Assembly: GCF_018991925.1 (NCBI RefSeq)
Contig: NW_024736071.1
Location: 16,626,328-16,690,327 of the forward strand
DNA: 64,000 nt
Direction: 5' to 3'
Source of the DNA: Homarus americanus
Taxonomy: Eukaryota > Arthropoda > Malacostraca > Decapoda > Nephropidae
The notes beneath the pieces were generated by a model. The model made no database searches, had not been told where the DNA came from, and saw nothing but the letters and a program-made list of their open reading frames with translations. Of this stretch, positions 37,472-49,599 are shown in pieces. Position 1 is the first letter of the stretch; every line of letters begins with the position of its first letter. The position numbers and the translations under genes were made by a program.

Positions 37472-39088
37472 GTGAGTACCGCGACTCTGCGTTATATAGT
37501 ACGTAGTAAAAATTATGAATAAATGTAAAAGTGATCGGTGATTGGTTACTTAGTTCCCCGTTGCTTAATTTAATGGTTGGGCTTTGTTGTTTCGTATTAT
37601 ATTATACTACGTACTATAGTAAACAAACGGCCTTCGGTTGCCAGCTGTCTCCAGCAGTGTTCGAAGAATCTTGAACGAGACTGTACATGGCCGGGGAGAG
37701 GTTACCGAGGCTCGTATAACGTGTGTGTGTGTGTGTGTGTGTACACTCTTCAGTTCTCCTTAAAAGCTTCTAGAAACGCAATTAGGTCATAGGAAACTTC
37801 TGAAGAAAAAAAGTTGAGGTTGTAGCCAAGACAAAAATTAATACTTTGGTACTTCTGTATTATAGTGGTGTGGTGATGACCTGGGACGCCGTGGAGGTAA
37901 TTTTAGTGGTGATCGCTTAAAGAAATTGAAAAATTACTTGACACGCCACAACAGTACCTAATAATCACATACAGGTTTAAGCACATATAAACTATGATTT
38001 TTGTTTTCCATCCTCATAGAAAAATAATAATCTGAATAAGGAAAAAATTCGCGTCATGCGGGTTAGAAGAAGCGGGAGGCGAGTGTGGGAGCTGTGCCCG
38101 GTAATACAAGGGATGATGTGTCTCGCCGAGGTTTTAATATCGTCTCAGCCGGCGGCAATACACCAACCTCTGCAAACATCGAGTGTGACGGACTTTTATG
38201 TTTCATTGTCCAAACTTCATCAGCGTTCCCGAGTTCTTGATGTCAATATGAAGCCGCAGGAAAAAGGTCAATATTTGTGAGGTAAAAATGAGACCTTAGC
38301 CTAGTGTAGATATGGCGATAAAATATGAAGAAATATATTAGTTTTTTATCACTTACCTTCTTTTTATAATTATTCTGATAAAAACGAACTAACTTAATAT
38401 TAATAAATTGGTCTTAAGCTTACGTGTCCTAAACATTCACCGAATTCTATTTTACTGATAATAACACAAAAAGATTACACAAAAAAAGTAGCCTCATTGA
38501 AATAGTACAGACCTGTGTGCTGTACATATTTAGGTCAAAATTATAGTGAGAATTTACACCATGATTTTCGTATGTAAATCGTACCTTTAATACTGACGTT
38601 TTACGTAATAAACGACTCACCTCAAGACCACACTAATTGACTCACTACGAATATATACTGAAAAACACACAAAGACTCCCAGAGCAACACAACCTGGATC
38701 TCTGCCGCCACACCATCGTCTCCTCTGATTCGTGTTTTATCTATAAACTTGAAAGTTCACCTTTAATTTGCTCCCTGTATATCGTTCCCCAACCGCATAC
38801 TTTCCAGCCTCCTCTTCTTCCATCTCCCAAACCCTCTGTTGTGTCTGATGATGACGGTGTACAATAATGCTCTGTGGACCACCTAATGCTGAGGCGCTGA
38901 GGAGCATCTGACGCTATCTGATTGGGCAGAAGGAATAGGAGAAATGAGGAGGGGAAGCTGGAGAGAGACTTAGATAGTGCTGGGAGGAAAGCTCTCTCTA
39001 TCCGCCCACCTGTGATCATGAGACAGGTATTTAATTAAGGCAATATGAGAGCGTCGCCCAGACAGCATTATCCCCTGAGGTGAATTTT

Positions 39089-39146
<58 letters not shown>

Positions 39147-42100
39147 GGTGACTGTCTCGTACCTGCTGCTACTCCGTGCTCGGGAGGGCTAGGGAAGAAT
39201 TTATATTACTGGGGGAGTACTTGAAGGGCTGGGGAGAATTTAGAGGGCTGAGGGGAGAACTTGGAAGGCTGGGGAGAGAATTTAGGGGGCTGGGGGGAGA
39301 ACTTGGAAGGCTGGGGAGAATTTAGAAGGCTGAGGGAGAACTTGGACGTCTGGGGGGAGAACTTGGAGGTCTGGGGGAGAACTTGGAAGGTTGGGGGGAA
39401 TTTAGAGGGCTGGGGGAAAACTTGGAGGTCTGGGGGAAGAGAAAACTTGGAGGGCTGGGTCTTACCATGGGTTGAATAGAACTGGGAATTGAAGAACAGG
39501 CCAGGGAGAAGAATAACATACGTAACTGAAGAGGAGGAGGAATGGTATTGATAATATGGAAGAAGACAACAGAAGAGTTGGAGGGGAAAACCGAGAATTA
39601 CCTGCTGTCCACAGTGGCGATGTGGGGAGGGAGAGTGTGTTGGGGGAGGTTAAGTAAGGTAGGTGAGTTAGAAAGTTGTGTGGGGTGGGGAGCTGAGGAG
39701 GTGTGTGGGGTGGAGGTGGGGTGGGGAGAAAAATGTTTGTTGATCGAGTTACAGCGTCCAAATGTATATGGTAACACACACCAGGGTTTGTGTGTACATG
39801 AATAAGAAAGAAACTGTAAACAACCATATTACCAAAGGTCTTCACTTTATAAATGTTCTTTGGGTCAAGTTATTATTAGTCTCTGTGCAATTTTAAACTA
39901 ATTTTGGTTGCCAGACTCTTGTGTCGCTGCAGAAGTAAATCAACCAGTATAATTGCCCTCATACCTTCAGTTCCGGGTGAACTTTATCATCCCAATTGAT
40001 AGATTTACAAATTGTCAAGATCACTGATAAGTGATAACCAGTCAGCGGCTGACGCACAATGATCACCCTCGGTAACTCGGACTAACGACTTCGGCTTTAC
40101 CTCAAGCTTACGTAACGAACCTTACCTAACACAACCCAACCTAACCTAACATAATCTAATCTAACATAATCTAACCCAACATAACCTAACCTAATCTATG
40201 AGGTAAGGTTGAAGTGGCCCGTTAAGCTCACAGAGGACAGATGATCACAAACATCCTCTCGCTCAAATAGAAATTTAATATTTTCGATCATTTCTCATCT
40301 AACTCAAATTCAGTCGTTTGCCATTTGGATTTTAATTAATATTAATGATTGAATCTGAGCATGCATACCGGTGAGATTATTTGGGGGATATTTTTGTAGA
40401 TCACGCAGAAACGATATCGTGAGACTAAAAATAATATAGGTCTGGTGGGATAGCCTCATATAATTCAATAATAAACGGCGTACCGCTTGTTAATGTTGCC
40501 AATTAAATTATTTCAGTAATGTTTAGTACGGGAAAGGCTTTACAAACGCTACATTAGACTTAACAGGAGGCGACACGAGCTCTGGTAATAGTTCTACAAA
40601 TACGGTTGTGTTTGTTCACCTCACACTGCTGGCCAGACGCTGCTAAAATATACGTCCCCTGGGCGCTGCGCCGCTCCTGCTGTTACGTGTGATCGCTCTG
40701 TTTAGAGTTTAGACTTTTAGACACGCATCAGACCTTTAATAATTTTACATTTTCAGTTTAGTACACAAAAAGCGTCCAGCTGAATGCCAGATTTAGTACG
40801 GCATTACAGGACAACCACCCATCAGTTTAACCTAACACAAAAGATTATAAATACATACAGAAGATTTTATCCTCTTTTTTGATGCTTTGTTAGAGGGATT
40901 TCCATTAACCTCTTGGGTGCGGGGTCCCCTCTGATCTGAATAAAATCCTGTAGGGGACTGGAGGTTAATAATAAAAGGATTTTTTTCTGTGATATTTTCC
41001 GTTCACTGCGTTAGTTACCGATTTATTTTGTTTTCGTTTCAAATGCCAGTCTTGATATATTGGCACCGAAATGATCCCAGTTAGATTTTTTTATTAATTG
41101 TTTGTTTTACACTAAATCACGGCCCTACCAACACAGTGATTGATCCACACCAAATCACCGTGTTAGTCAATGACGTTATTGTTTAAGATTAAGATGCCTT
41201 CAACCAGGGTCTAGTGCAGCACTATCTTGGGCTGAGGCGTCTGACCTGCAATTCCTTCACCCCGTCACGTCCTCACCCCGTCACGTCCTCACCCCGTCAC
41301 GTCCTCACCCCGTCACGTCCTCACCCCGTCACGTCCTCACCCCGTCACGTCGTCACCCCGTCACGTCGTCACCCCGTCACGTCGTCACCCCGTCACGTCG
41401 TCACCCCGTCAATCTCTTATAACAATAACTCCGCCGATTAAACTGTATAAGAGCCAGGTTAGTTTAGGCTGAATTTAAGACCTGAGTCATCTGATAGCCA
41501 CCTGGCCATTATAAAATCTGTGTAAATTAATTGCTCTTGTCACACTGCTAAAGAGAACTGAAGGACAAATATATAAAGTTCCTCCTGTTTTTGCTGTGTT
41601 TTATTTCCCGCCGCCCACATGACGCCCTCTTACCCTTCCCCGTGGTTCCCAGTGGTCATGTACTCCAGTGTTTGTCCCGAGCAGCGCGTCACAACTCATG
41701 GTCACCAATCTATATTTGACCAATCGATATCCGTGTAAAGAAAATAATGGTTTTAAGGGAAACTATATCGTCACTCCCCCACGTCTTCAGCGTCACTCCC
41801 TCACGTCATCATCGTCACTCCCTCACGTCTTCATCGTCACTCCCCCACGTCTTCATCGTCACTCCCTCACGTCTTCATCGTCACTCCCCCACGTCTTCAT
41901 CGTCACTCCCTCGCGTCTTCATCGTCACTCCCCCACGTCTTCATCGTCACTCCCTCACGACCCCAACATCAACTCGCACACCGTTCCCATGGACCGCCAT
42001 GTAGTGTTATGGTGTGTGACAAAAAAATGACGCTTAATATTATTCAGATGCACAAACTGACGAAATATATCTGTCAGTTTACCAATAAAAGGCAAAAAGA

Positions 42101-43593
42101 TTAATCAGCGGGTCTTTATGGCCGTCAGTCAATGTTTATCCAGTTTACACTTCGCTACACACATGTTGACTGACGCGAGTGACAAATATAATCCATAATG
42201 CTATGAAAAAAAGCCGAGTAAATGACGCCTTGGGAGAGAGAGAGCGCACTAATATCGTTGTATCATAGCCAAACCTAACTTAGCCTAGTTTAACTAAGAC
42301 TTGCCAAAACTGAACTTAAACAACAGAGATCGGACGGCGAAAAAAAAGGTTAAAAATGACCTTGGCATAATATTCCCAAAATTAAAACTCGACAACTTCA
42401 TAACATAAGGTTAGGTGTTTTATAAGCAGCTAAAGTTACCTCTAATGTACTCAACACCTTCATGGACGTGTCGTAATGCGTGACCTTGTGTCAACCCTTG
42501 ACCCTTGTGATAATGACCTACAAAACAGGTGAGATTCCTGACGTTAATCTGAGGTAAGGATGACTTTGGTCGACTAACTTACTGTGATAATACTGACACG
42601 CCTTGAAACATCCTCAGAACATCTTGACACACCTTGGAGAAGGAACAAATACAGTATATCAAAGAGTTTGAGTGCAAGTGTGGCACCACCGAGGCAAAGG
42701 TTGTGGGGTTTCCTCGTCCCGGGGCGGCCTACGAGTCACCTGGGAAGCCCCGCGTGTGCTGCACCACAGGGTGAGCCACGTGCCATTGCCCCGCCAGGCC
42801 ATTATTCTCAGTGTTTGTGTCAGGACTCAGGGGTGATGGCGTAACGTGTTCTCACTCTTGCTTACGTTACCTACAGGGATTCTTTCTAGTTTTGTAATAG
42901 ATTTTTCTTTTCTTTTAGCTGCGTAAACGAAATTATTTTAAGAATCTTAGTTTTACAAAATTATGGTCTCACTGGAGCAAGCTTGATGCACCAAACTTTG
43001 TAAGGAACTGAAATAATTGGATTTCTGTAGCCTAAATATTTCTCTGAACTTTGTGGAGGTGGTGCTCGCTGCCACCTGGTCCATGCTGACAAGTGAAACA
43101 AGCAAAATATGGATTAATAGTATTTTATCTTGACTTATTTAACTTTAGGTTATAATGTTTATAATTGGAGGATTATTAAGTCATTATCTAGTGTGACAAT
43201 GTAAGAGCTGTCAAATATCTTCTCCCTCTCTCCTTGCGATAGATTACGTTACGTTTAGAAGCAAAGTCATGTGTTTCAACCAATCAGGTGGGTCTAGGTT
43301 AAAGCATGATCTAACTAACCCTTTAGACCACGGGTGTATTTAGACCATTGGCCAGAGGACACGACTAGACCTAACCTAACATAGCCAATCTTAAATATTT
43401 TCTGCGTTTAACCTAATCGACCAGAAATATTTCTCGTGTTAACTAAACCAACGTCAAGTATTTCCTGCCGTAATCTACCTCAAATATTCCTTGTTTAGCC
43501 ACAGAAGATAATTATTGAACTTTGTATGTTTGTGTGTTTTGAGTGAGTCAGAAAACAGAAGTCATTACTCATCAGCTTTAAAAGAATTTCCGT

Positions 43594-43634
<41 letters not shown>

Positions 43635-46600
43635 ACATTATTGACCCCCCAAAATTAACTTGTATTATTTCCAATGTTACAGGCATAAGAGGACACTCAA
43701 ATAACACTAACAATTCCCCCCAAAAAAATTCCCTTCCCTTTTCCTTCCGGACAGGTCGAGTGGCGGCGAGAGGCTAACCTGACCTTTCCTGATGGGTCGA
43801 TCATGATGGGAGGTCAATCAGTGCTGCTGGAGTACGTGGGGAGGGAGGACGCTGGCATCTATGTCTGCACGGCTCGCAACTCACTCGGTCGTACACACTC
43901 CACTGCCCTCACCATCCATGTACACTGTAAGAATAAGTATTTATCGTACAGTAGCACTCTCGCAGGCTAGTACAGTTTGAAGGCCTGTGTCAGAAGGAGC
44001 AAGCTAAAGAAAAGTCGTTCTTCGAGCCGATCAGTGGCGAGGAGGATGAAAGTTAAAAGTCCCACACTTTATGGCTAAATACATTATAACTTTACTGTAG
44101 TGTCTATATGATACTAACTCATAGTTTCCTCAGGCCTCTCATTATGAAGGTTCCTAAACAGTCTACAGTAGCCTGGTGAAGGAGAACATCTCTATTAACT
44201 TTGGGGGTCAACGGGCATAAATGAGATCTCTATTTCCTCACGACAGCTTATGATTGAAGTTCACAGTTATAATGATTTTGATATAGGGACATTCTTTGTA
44301 AATTTAGCGTTTAAGGAGTCACCCGAGCCTTAAGGAGTCACCCGAGCCTTAAGGAGTCACCCGAGCCTTAACTGTGGTCTTCCATGATAACTCTTGTTCC
44401 TCATAGACTAAAGGAGCGATAAAAATAATCACTAATTACCTGACTTGTAAACCCGACATTTACTTCAGTTTTTGTTAAGGACACGATACATTGTTGTTCA
44501 TCATTGTAGAGTATTTTGCGTACACCCAAGTATTTAGTTTCGTAATTAAATGTATCTTATATAGAAAAAGTATTAACCAATTATGTATAGCGGGAAGTAC
44601 ATCAATTAATCTAATATTTACTGAACTGTTTCACATTTATGTCCCCTGGTAATCTCTTCTGACGACTGCAACACCAACATCAATACGTGAGCACTCAGTT
44701 GGGCATCAGCTTTGACAAATACTGGGCTGCCTAGTTGCATCATTTCTCATTTAGTTAGACGCGCCATTGAGCTCAATTAGCGCTAATTACGAACTATTCA
44801 TACACGTATGGTCTCCAGCTGACGCCGAGCAATGTGTTTATAAGATGATAATTAGCAGTGATGAAGTGGCGGGCCTAGCTAGCTTAAGGCTCCCTACCGA
44901 GGCCTCTCTCTATCCTGGGTCAAGTGATGAAGCTTCTTATGTGCGTGTGTGCGTGCGTGCACGCGCGCGCGCTATTAATGACTACAATTTTGTAGAGTTG
45001 AAATAATTTAGCATGGATATACGCCTGCTCCCAGAGGTCTAGAGGGTGGTGAAACTGTAACTTATGTAGATGATAGTTGTAGTGAATGTAATATAGATAA
45101 TGGATAGGATGATAGTGCAGCTATAGGTGTAGTCTTATGAGTAACGCCGGGTTTCCTAGCTGGTATATACTGTATGTTCCTATAGCTTTTCAGAATTAGT
45201 TGGTTAGACTATTATTTTTTCATTCCATATTCAGAGTGTATATAATTACCTAATGGTTGTTTATCCTATACAGTGTGTGTGCTGTACCTTGATCTAGCTC
45301 CACGGGAGTAGGAACGCGTCTTTATTGATGAGTGCTGGCCCAAACCTGCAGAAAGTTTGTTAAATCAGTTGAAAAACGTAACCAAGGATAATGACTAAAC
45401 TTACAAACAAAACAAAAACTTACTCCTATACCAAAGCCAAATTACCGGCACGGCAAAAAGTTAACTTATATCAGCTCTAACATTTTGTTTTACGTGTTTC
45501 TAAATTTTTCCTTCTACCCCCTTGATGGTCAGACCCGCCGGTGGTTGGCGTGTGGGCGCGAGACGTGGGCGTGTCTGACGTGGAGTTGGGATGTCTAGTG
45601 GAGGGTAGACCACGCCCATCTTTAGCCTGGTACAGGAACAACACTCGCCTCTCACCTCCTTCCTGTCACGGGTAAGTAGATAGTGTTGGCCGTGATGGTA
45701 GTTAGTGGGGGTGGTTGTTGGTAGTGGTTAGTGTGGATGGTTGTTGGCAATGATGGTGGCCCAACCGTCCTATATTTGTCTTTATCCCTCTCTTTCTCAG
45801 TCTTCCTCCTCTATTTCAGTAATACATTCCTTTCCTTCTCTTTCCTCTCTTTTCTGCTCGATTGTTTTTGTCCCTCTTCTGCTCCTGTTGGCATTTTCCC
45901 TTCCTTCAGTCCCTTGCTTTAATGTTTTACATTCTCAATGTTTTCCCTCCTCACCTCCTCAGGAATGTGGAGCTGCATTCATCAGTGTTGTCGCCAGCTT
46001 TCCTGTTGGCCATTGTTCGCGTGAGCAACACCAGTGAGGCAGACTTTGCTTACTATCACTGCCGTGCCACAAACTCTGTAGGCATCTCCCGCGCCTACGT
46101 TATGCTACACGATGACTCAGGTGTGCTTTTCTAGCCATAAATCACTCTCCTGTAGTTGATCTAGGCTAGCCAAGTGCTTAAGTTTATATCCATAAATGTG
46201 TGATGGTCATTTTTTATTTTATTCAGGGAGTAAATTTACTGCAGCATGATACAGTACATATTAACCTGTTACTGGAGAGTATCAAGTCTTTTTAGTTTCA
46301 CTTTTGCCTCCAAGATGCTGCAGATGGGCGGAATACTGTATATAAAATACCGTCCCGTACCTCCGAGGTTAAAGGGGGGACTAATATTCTCTGTCCTCGG
46401 AGCTTGGAGTGGAATTAAAGAGGTTGTAGAGGTGATGTTCTAAGACTTTCTCATTTGTAAATTTCTCAACTAGGTGTAAACATTTTGACTCGAGCCGACT
46501 TTCCACTTAATCACCGATGATACTGTAGTATCTTATGTTAAAACAATAGTTAATTATGTCACCTGTTCTGTAACATTACCTTTACACCTTAGTAACCTGT

Positions 46601-46824
46601 TTTATGAACCACCAGGGGGAATGAGCCTCGATAAACTGAAGCCCAAGGTGGTGACCAAGTACAGAGCTGTGGAGAACCCCCGCCTCGCCTCCTTCCTGGT
46701 GGGGATGGTCCCGCCGCTCTACATCGCCCTCTACATCATCGCGTACCTGGGCTGCTACAAGACTTCCCTGACGGGCGGTGGTGGACACGGCAGGTTCGGT
46801 ACTAGTATGGATTTAGACCAATGA
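35945..46824 (+). CDS. Type I membrane protein with two Ig domains and coding minisatellite
   Basis: Five exons join: 35945-37471, 43755-43926, 45533-45671, 45963-46120 and 46616-46824. All have AG/GT boundaries and consistent phases (0, 1, 0 after codon completion, 1), for a total of 2205 nt. The product would be 734 residues: a signal peptide (FAFLTSLLLLL core), a Thr/Asn-rich repeat of (LDPNTTLTHT)n full of N-x-T sequons, an acidic stretch, two Ig domains, one membrane span (ASFLVGMVPPLYIALYIIAYLG) and a 25-residue tail ending MDLDQ. It looks like a cell-surface adhesion or receptor protein with a mucin-like stalk; I do not recognise a named orthologue. In this copy the repeat contains indels that create a stop at 36347-36349, but the frame is regained downstream. 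Confidence 0.82.
36181..36771 (+). repeat. 30-bp coding minisatellite, 20 units
   Basis: The unit is CGACCCCAACACCACACTAA plus CTCACACACT, encoding DPNTTLTHTL. Fifteen units are exactly 30 bp. Five consecutive or near-consecutive units have lengths 29, 28, 34, 27 and 23. The deviations sum to -9, so the reading frame is the same on both sides. In the unit starting at 36331 the missing base brings TAA into frame. Confidence 0.95.
39090..39145. repeat. (GT)n microsatellite
   Basis: A pure GT run. Confidence 0.95.
39210..39465. repeat. Minisatellite GGCTGGGGGGAGAACTTGGA
   Basis: About twelve units alternating GAACTTGGAAGGCTGGGG and GAATTTAGAGGGCTGGGG, about 20-24 bp each. Confidence 0.92.
40125..40200. 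repeat. Degenerate CCTAA-type telomere-like run
   Basis: Mixed CCTAACCTAACATAATCTAA sequence. TTAGG (complement CCTAA) is the usual arthropod telomere unit. Similar short runs occur near 22000-22140 and 55275-55350. Confidence 0.5.
41265..41410. repeat. 15-bp minisatellite CCCCGTCACGTCCTCA
   Basis: Ten units; the first six carry CCTCA and the last four CGTCA, so a variant has spread along one side of the array. Confidence 0.95.
41770..41962. repeat. 22-bp minisatellite CGTCACTCCCYCACGTCTTC
   Basis: Nine units, each continuing AT. CCCCCACG and CCCTCACG (or CGCG) versions alternate, giving a 44-bp higher-order period. Confidence 0.95.
43598..43633. repeat. (GA)n microsatellite
   Basis: A pure GA run, about 120 bases before the second coding exon of the Ig gene. 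Confidence 0.93.
43755..43926 (+). CDS. Ig-protein exon 2: rest of Ig domain 1
   Basis: The acceptor is CCGGACAG and the donor T|GTAAGA, phase 1. It encodes VEWRREANLTFPDGSIMMGG... then EDAGIYVCTARNSLGRTHSTALTIHV. Spacing from Cys in exon 1 (C-x11-W) and the D-x-G-x-Y-x-C motif are typical of I-set Ig domains. Confidence 0.9.
44020..44065 (+). mobile_element. Short LINE family 1 3'-end fragment
   Basis: CGAGCCGATCAGTGGCGAGG and the following ATGAAAGTTAAAAG match the 3' terminus of family 1 seen at 47443 and 54050. Only about 45 bp remain. Confidence 0.4.
44309..44372. repeat. 19-bp tandem triplication
   Basis: TTAAGGAGTCACCCGAGCC occurs three times in perfect tandem. Confidence 0.95.
45533..45671 (+). 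CDS. Ig-protein exon 3: first half of Ig domain 2
   Basis: The acceptor is GATGGTCAG and the donor CACGG|GTAAGT, phase 2. It encodes PPVVGVWARDVGVSDVELGC, then LVEGRPRPSLAWYRNNTRL, with the expected Cys and Trp of an Ig fold and one N-x-T sequon. Confidence 0.9.
45963..46120 (+). CDS. Ig-protein exon 4: second half of Ig domain 2
   Basis: The acceptor is CACCTCCTCAG and the donor TCAG|GTGTGC. It encodes NVELHSSVLSPAFLLAIVRV, then NTSEADFAYYHCRATNSVGISRAYVMLHDDS. The D-F-A-Y-Y-H-C motif closes the domain. Confidence 0.9.
46616..46824 (+). CDS. Ig-protein exon 5: transmembrane span and cytoplasmic tail
   Basis: The acceptor is GAACCACCAG. After a juxtamembrane KLKPKVVTKYRAVENPRL comes a membrane span rich in Leu/Ile/Tyr/Ala, then CYKTSLTGGGGHGRFGTSMDLDQ and a TGA stop. 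AATAAA at 46946-46951 is the likely poly(A) signal. Confidence 0.88.
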
Positions 46825-47442
46825 ATAATAGAGAAATTCATGATGATTTTGTTTAAATTGTTCTGTATATTGTATGTCACTGTGTAAGACAAACCTTCTA
46901 GTTGTTAGTACAGGTGTGTGTGTGGCTGATATCAGGATGGATTATAATAAAGACAATATTTATTGTAGTTTTATCCTTAATTTAACATTTGAGAGCGTAT
47001 TATGTGTATAATTAGTCTCATTTGTCAGAACGTAACATAACGTAATCAAGGAGTTTCAACTTTGTCTTGATTAAGAGTTAACCCTTCACCAGACCATATT
47101 AACTAAATTTCCGTGTAACCTTTAGCCTGACTGAACCACCAGAGATCACTACTGAACCTTTATCACGGCAAAACTATCTCAGATCACAAGTAACCCTTGC
47201 CATGACTAAACACACACATTTCACTACAAGCACAATAAGCTAGTTAAGACCTCCTGCTGCTTCAGGATATCCACGACATTTCTGGTTGTCCTACACCAGT
47301 TTTCCCATGTAAGGACGGCCACCTAACATTCTGAGGTCATCATCCACATCATCAATTAATTCATTCTTGAAAGTTTGCCCCAACATCATTTTTTCACATT
47401 ATGTGTCCTGTCCAACTCTCCTCTTGATGGACGAGATCACTA

Positions 47443-49570
47443 GCTTCCTTTACTTTACTTTTACTTTTGTCCTTTTCACCACTGATCGGCTCATTAGCCG
47501 TTTGGGCGATCGGTCACATCTCTGTTACGCACCGTTGGCAAGTACTGGGCATGCACTGGCTCTTGAATGTATCTGAACCTGCTCCAGTGCTTGTCAAGTC
47601 TAGTCTTGAAAGAGCTCACACTCGGTGCCGTCACAACGCTCTGGCAGATTGCTCCAAGAGTTCACAACCCTCACTCCGAAAAGGTTACCCCTCACAGTTT
47701 TCTGGGTTTGTGGCTTCTTCAACCTTAAGCTGTAACCCCTTGTTGGGCGATCGTCCGCCAGCTGCAGGTAAGGACACTCGACTGAGTAGTGCCCTTTGAG
47801 ATGTTTATACACCCCAGTTAGGTCGCCCCTTGCCCGTCTGGAATATAAGCTAGGCAATTGCAGGCGTTCTAATCTCTCAAGGTAGCTGAAGTGCCGAAGT
47901 GCTGGCACCAGTCTGGTGGCCCTCCTTTGAACATTTTCAATCAACTGACAGTCCCTAGCATATCTCGGGGACCAGACGGGGTGACAGTACTCCAGATGGG
48001 GAAGCACTTCACTCCTAAAGATCGTTACGACCTTATAAGACCTAATAATTTAGTATCCTTATTCACCTTCTTCTTACAATGGCCTGAAAACGTCAGTTCA
48101 TTGTCAACTAGGTCCTTCTCACATTCAGTCTCAATTAATGCAGTATCTTCGTCCTGTTGGGACATGTGATACGCCTACTTACCGTTGGTACTGTACGTTC
48201 CAGGTGCAGCCTCTTACACTTCGTGATAATTAATCTTAGCAGCGATTTCTGCGACCATTCTTGAACCTCACTGAGATCCTTCTACAGCTCTTCACAGTCC
48301 GCTTGGTTTTCAATTTTCCGAAATAACTTGGCATCATCCGCAAACATTTGTATGGAGGAGTGCACAGCTTCTGACATGTCATTTATGAAGCAAACAAACA
48401 ACAGCGGGCCCAATACAATGACTGCCCTGTGCTACCCCGCTTGTCACGGGTACACATGACGATTTCGTGCCATTAATCACCACACACTGCTTGCAATCAC
48501 GGAGAATGTCTCCGATCCACGGTAGGGCACTTCTCCGAATCCTGTACCCTTCCAGTTTAATTTCAGCTTTTCATGGGGTACGCAGTCGAAAGCTTTGGCA
48601 AAATGTCTGCATATAATGTCGATAACGCCACCTTGTTCCAGAATTTGAGTCCAAACATCCAGTACCTTGAGTAATTGTGTCAAGCAGGAGCGCCCCGGCA
48701 TAAAACCGTGTTGGCAATCCTCTACAAGGTTATTTCGTAGTAGATGTTCCATCATGGCATCTCTTATAATGCTCTCAAGTACTTTACATACTGTATTGGT
48801 CAGGCTCACTCGTCTATAGTTATTCGTGGAGCCACGATCGCCCTTCTTGAAGATAGGACTCACATAAACCATTTTCCAATCTCTGGGAACCTTCAGCTCA
48901 TCCAGGCATTTACAGAACAGGCTCTTCAGGGACTCAGCAAGCTCGTTGCACATCTCTTAGCACTCTGGGATGCACCATGTCAGGGCCGGGACTCTTATAA
49001 ACCTTTAGCTTTGACAATTTATTTCTTATAACCTCTAATGTGAACACAAAGTGGGTCAGCGCTGTGTCGAACCGTCTGTCCTCAAACGCAGGAAGAGTGT
49101 TCGCATCCTCTTGTAAACACCGAGGAAAAGAAACTATTAAATTCCTCTGCTTTGTCCAGATCAGAATCTGCATAACTACCATCTTCAAGTCTAGGGTCCA
49201 ATACTCCTACTCACGTTTGTAATTTTGACTTTGCATAGCGGAAAAATGTCTTTGGGTTTGACTCGACCTTGCTTGCAACCAGCCTCTGAAACTCTTTTTC
49301 AGCCCTTCTACACTCTGAGTTTGCTTGGTTCTTGCATACATCCTCCTGTCCTGCTCATCGTCTGACCTAACCTACGCCTTTGTTGACCTCCGTATGGTTC
49401 ATGAGCAGTGGTGGTCTTGTATTCCTAGAGCCACTGGGTTTGGTCTTGGGTATATATCCTCGATCAAATGGTTCACTTTACTGGCTATGATATTCAGCAG
49501 TGTCTACGCTCTTATACCTTAGTGAGTCAGGCCACTGGATACCCTCATCCCGTCGTAACTTCCATTGTAA
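47443..49570 (-). mobile_element. LINE family 1, copy A (decayed RT, minus strand)
   Basis: From 5' to 3' on the minus strand it shows NPKTFFRYAKSK, YKSPGPDMVHPRVLRD, PRDWKMVYVSPIFKKGDRG.. NNYRRVSLT, GFMPGRSCLTQLL, KAFDCVPHEKLKL, then MFADDA (near 48332-48347) and PHLEYCHPVWSPRYARDCQLIENVQRRATRLVP. It ends in NSWSNLPERCDG and a (TAAAG)n-like tail at 47443-47470. These are reverse transcriptase motifs of a CR1/Jockey-like LINE. Several frameshifts and stops split the frames, so it is dead. Confidence 0.88.
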
Positions 49571-49599
49571 TATTTGCACCTTGACCTGGTTTTGTCGTG

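Larger units (their letters stand above)
37472..43754. other. Intron 1 of the Ig-domain gene
   Basis: A 6.3-kb intron. It holds (GT)n at 37721-37742 and 39090-39145, G-rich repeats at 39210-39460, CCTAA-type runs at 40125-40195, two cytosine-rich minisatellites (41265-41410 and 41770-41960) and (GA)n at 43600-43632. A GC-richer stretch at 42630-42790 has an open frame, but the Ig domain needs no exon there. Confidence 0.7.

Noticed and set aside
42630..42790. GC-rich stretch with a Cys-containing open frame and a possible donor (GTGAGC)
   Set aside because: It could be read as an extra exon of the Ig gene, but the exon before and after already give a complete Ig domain with normal C-to-W spacing.
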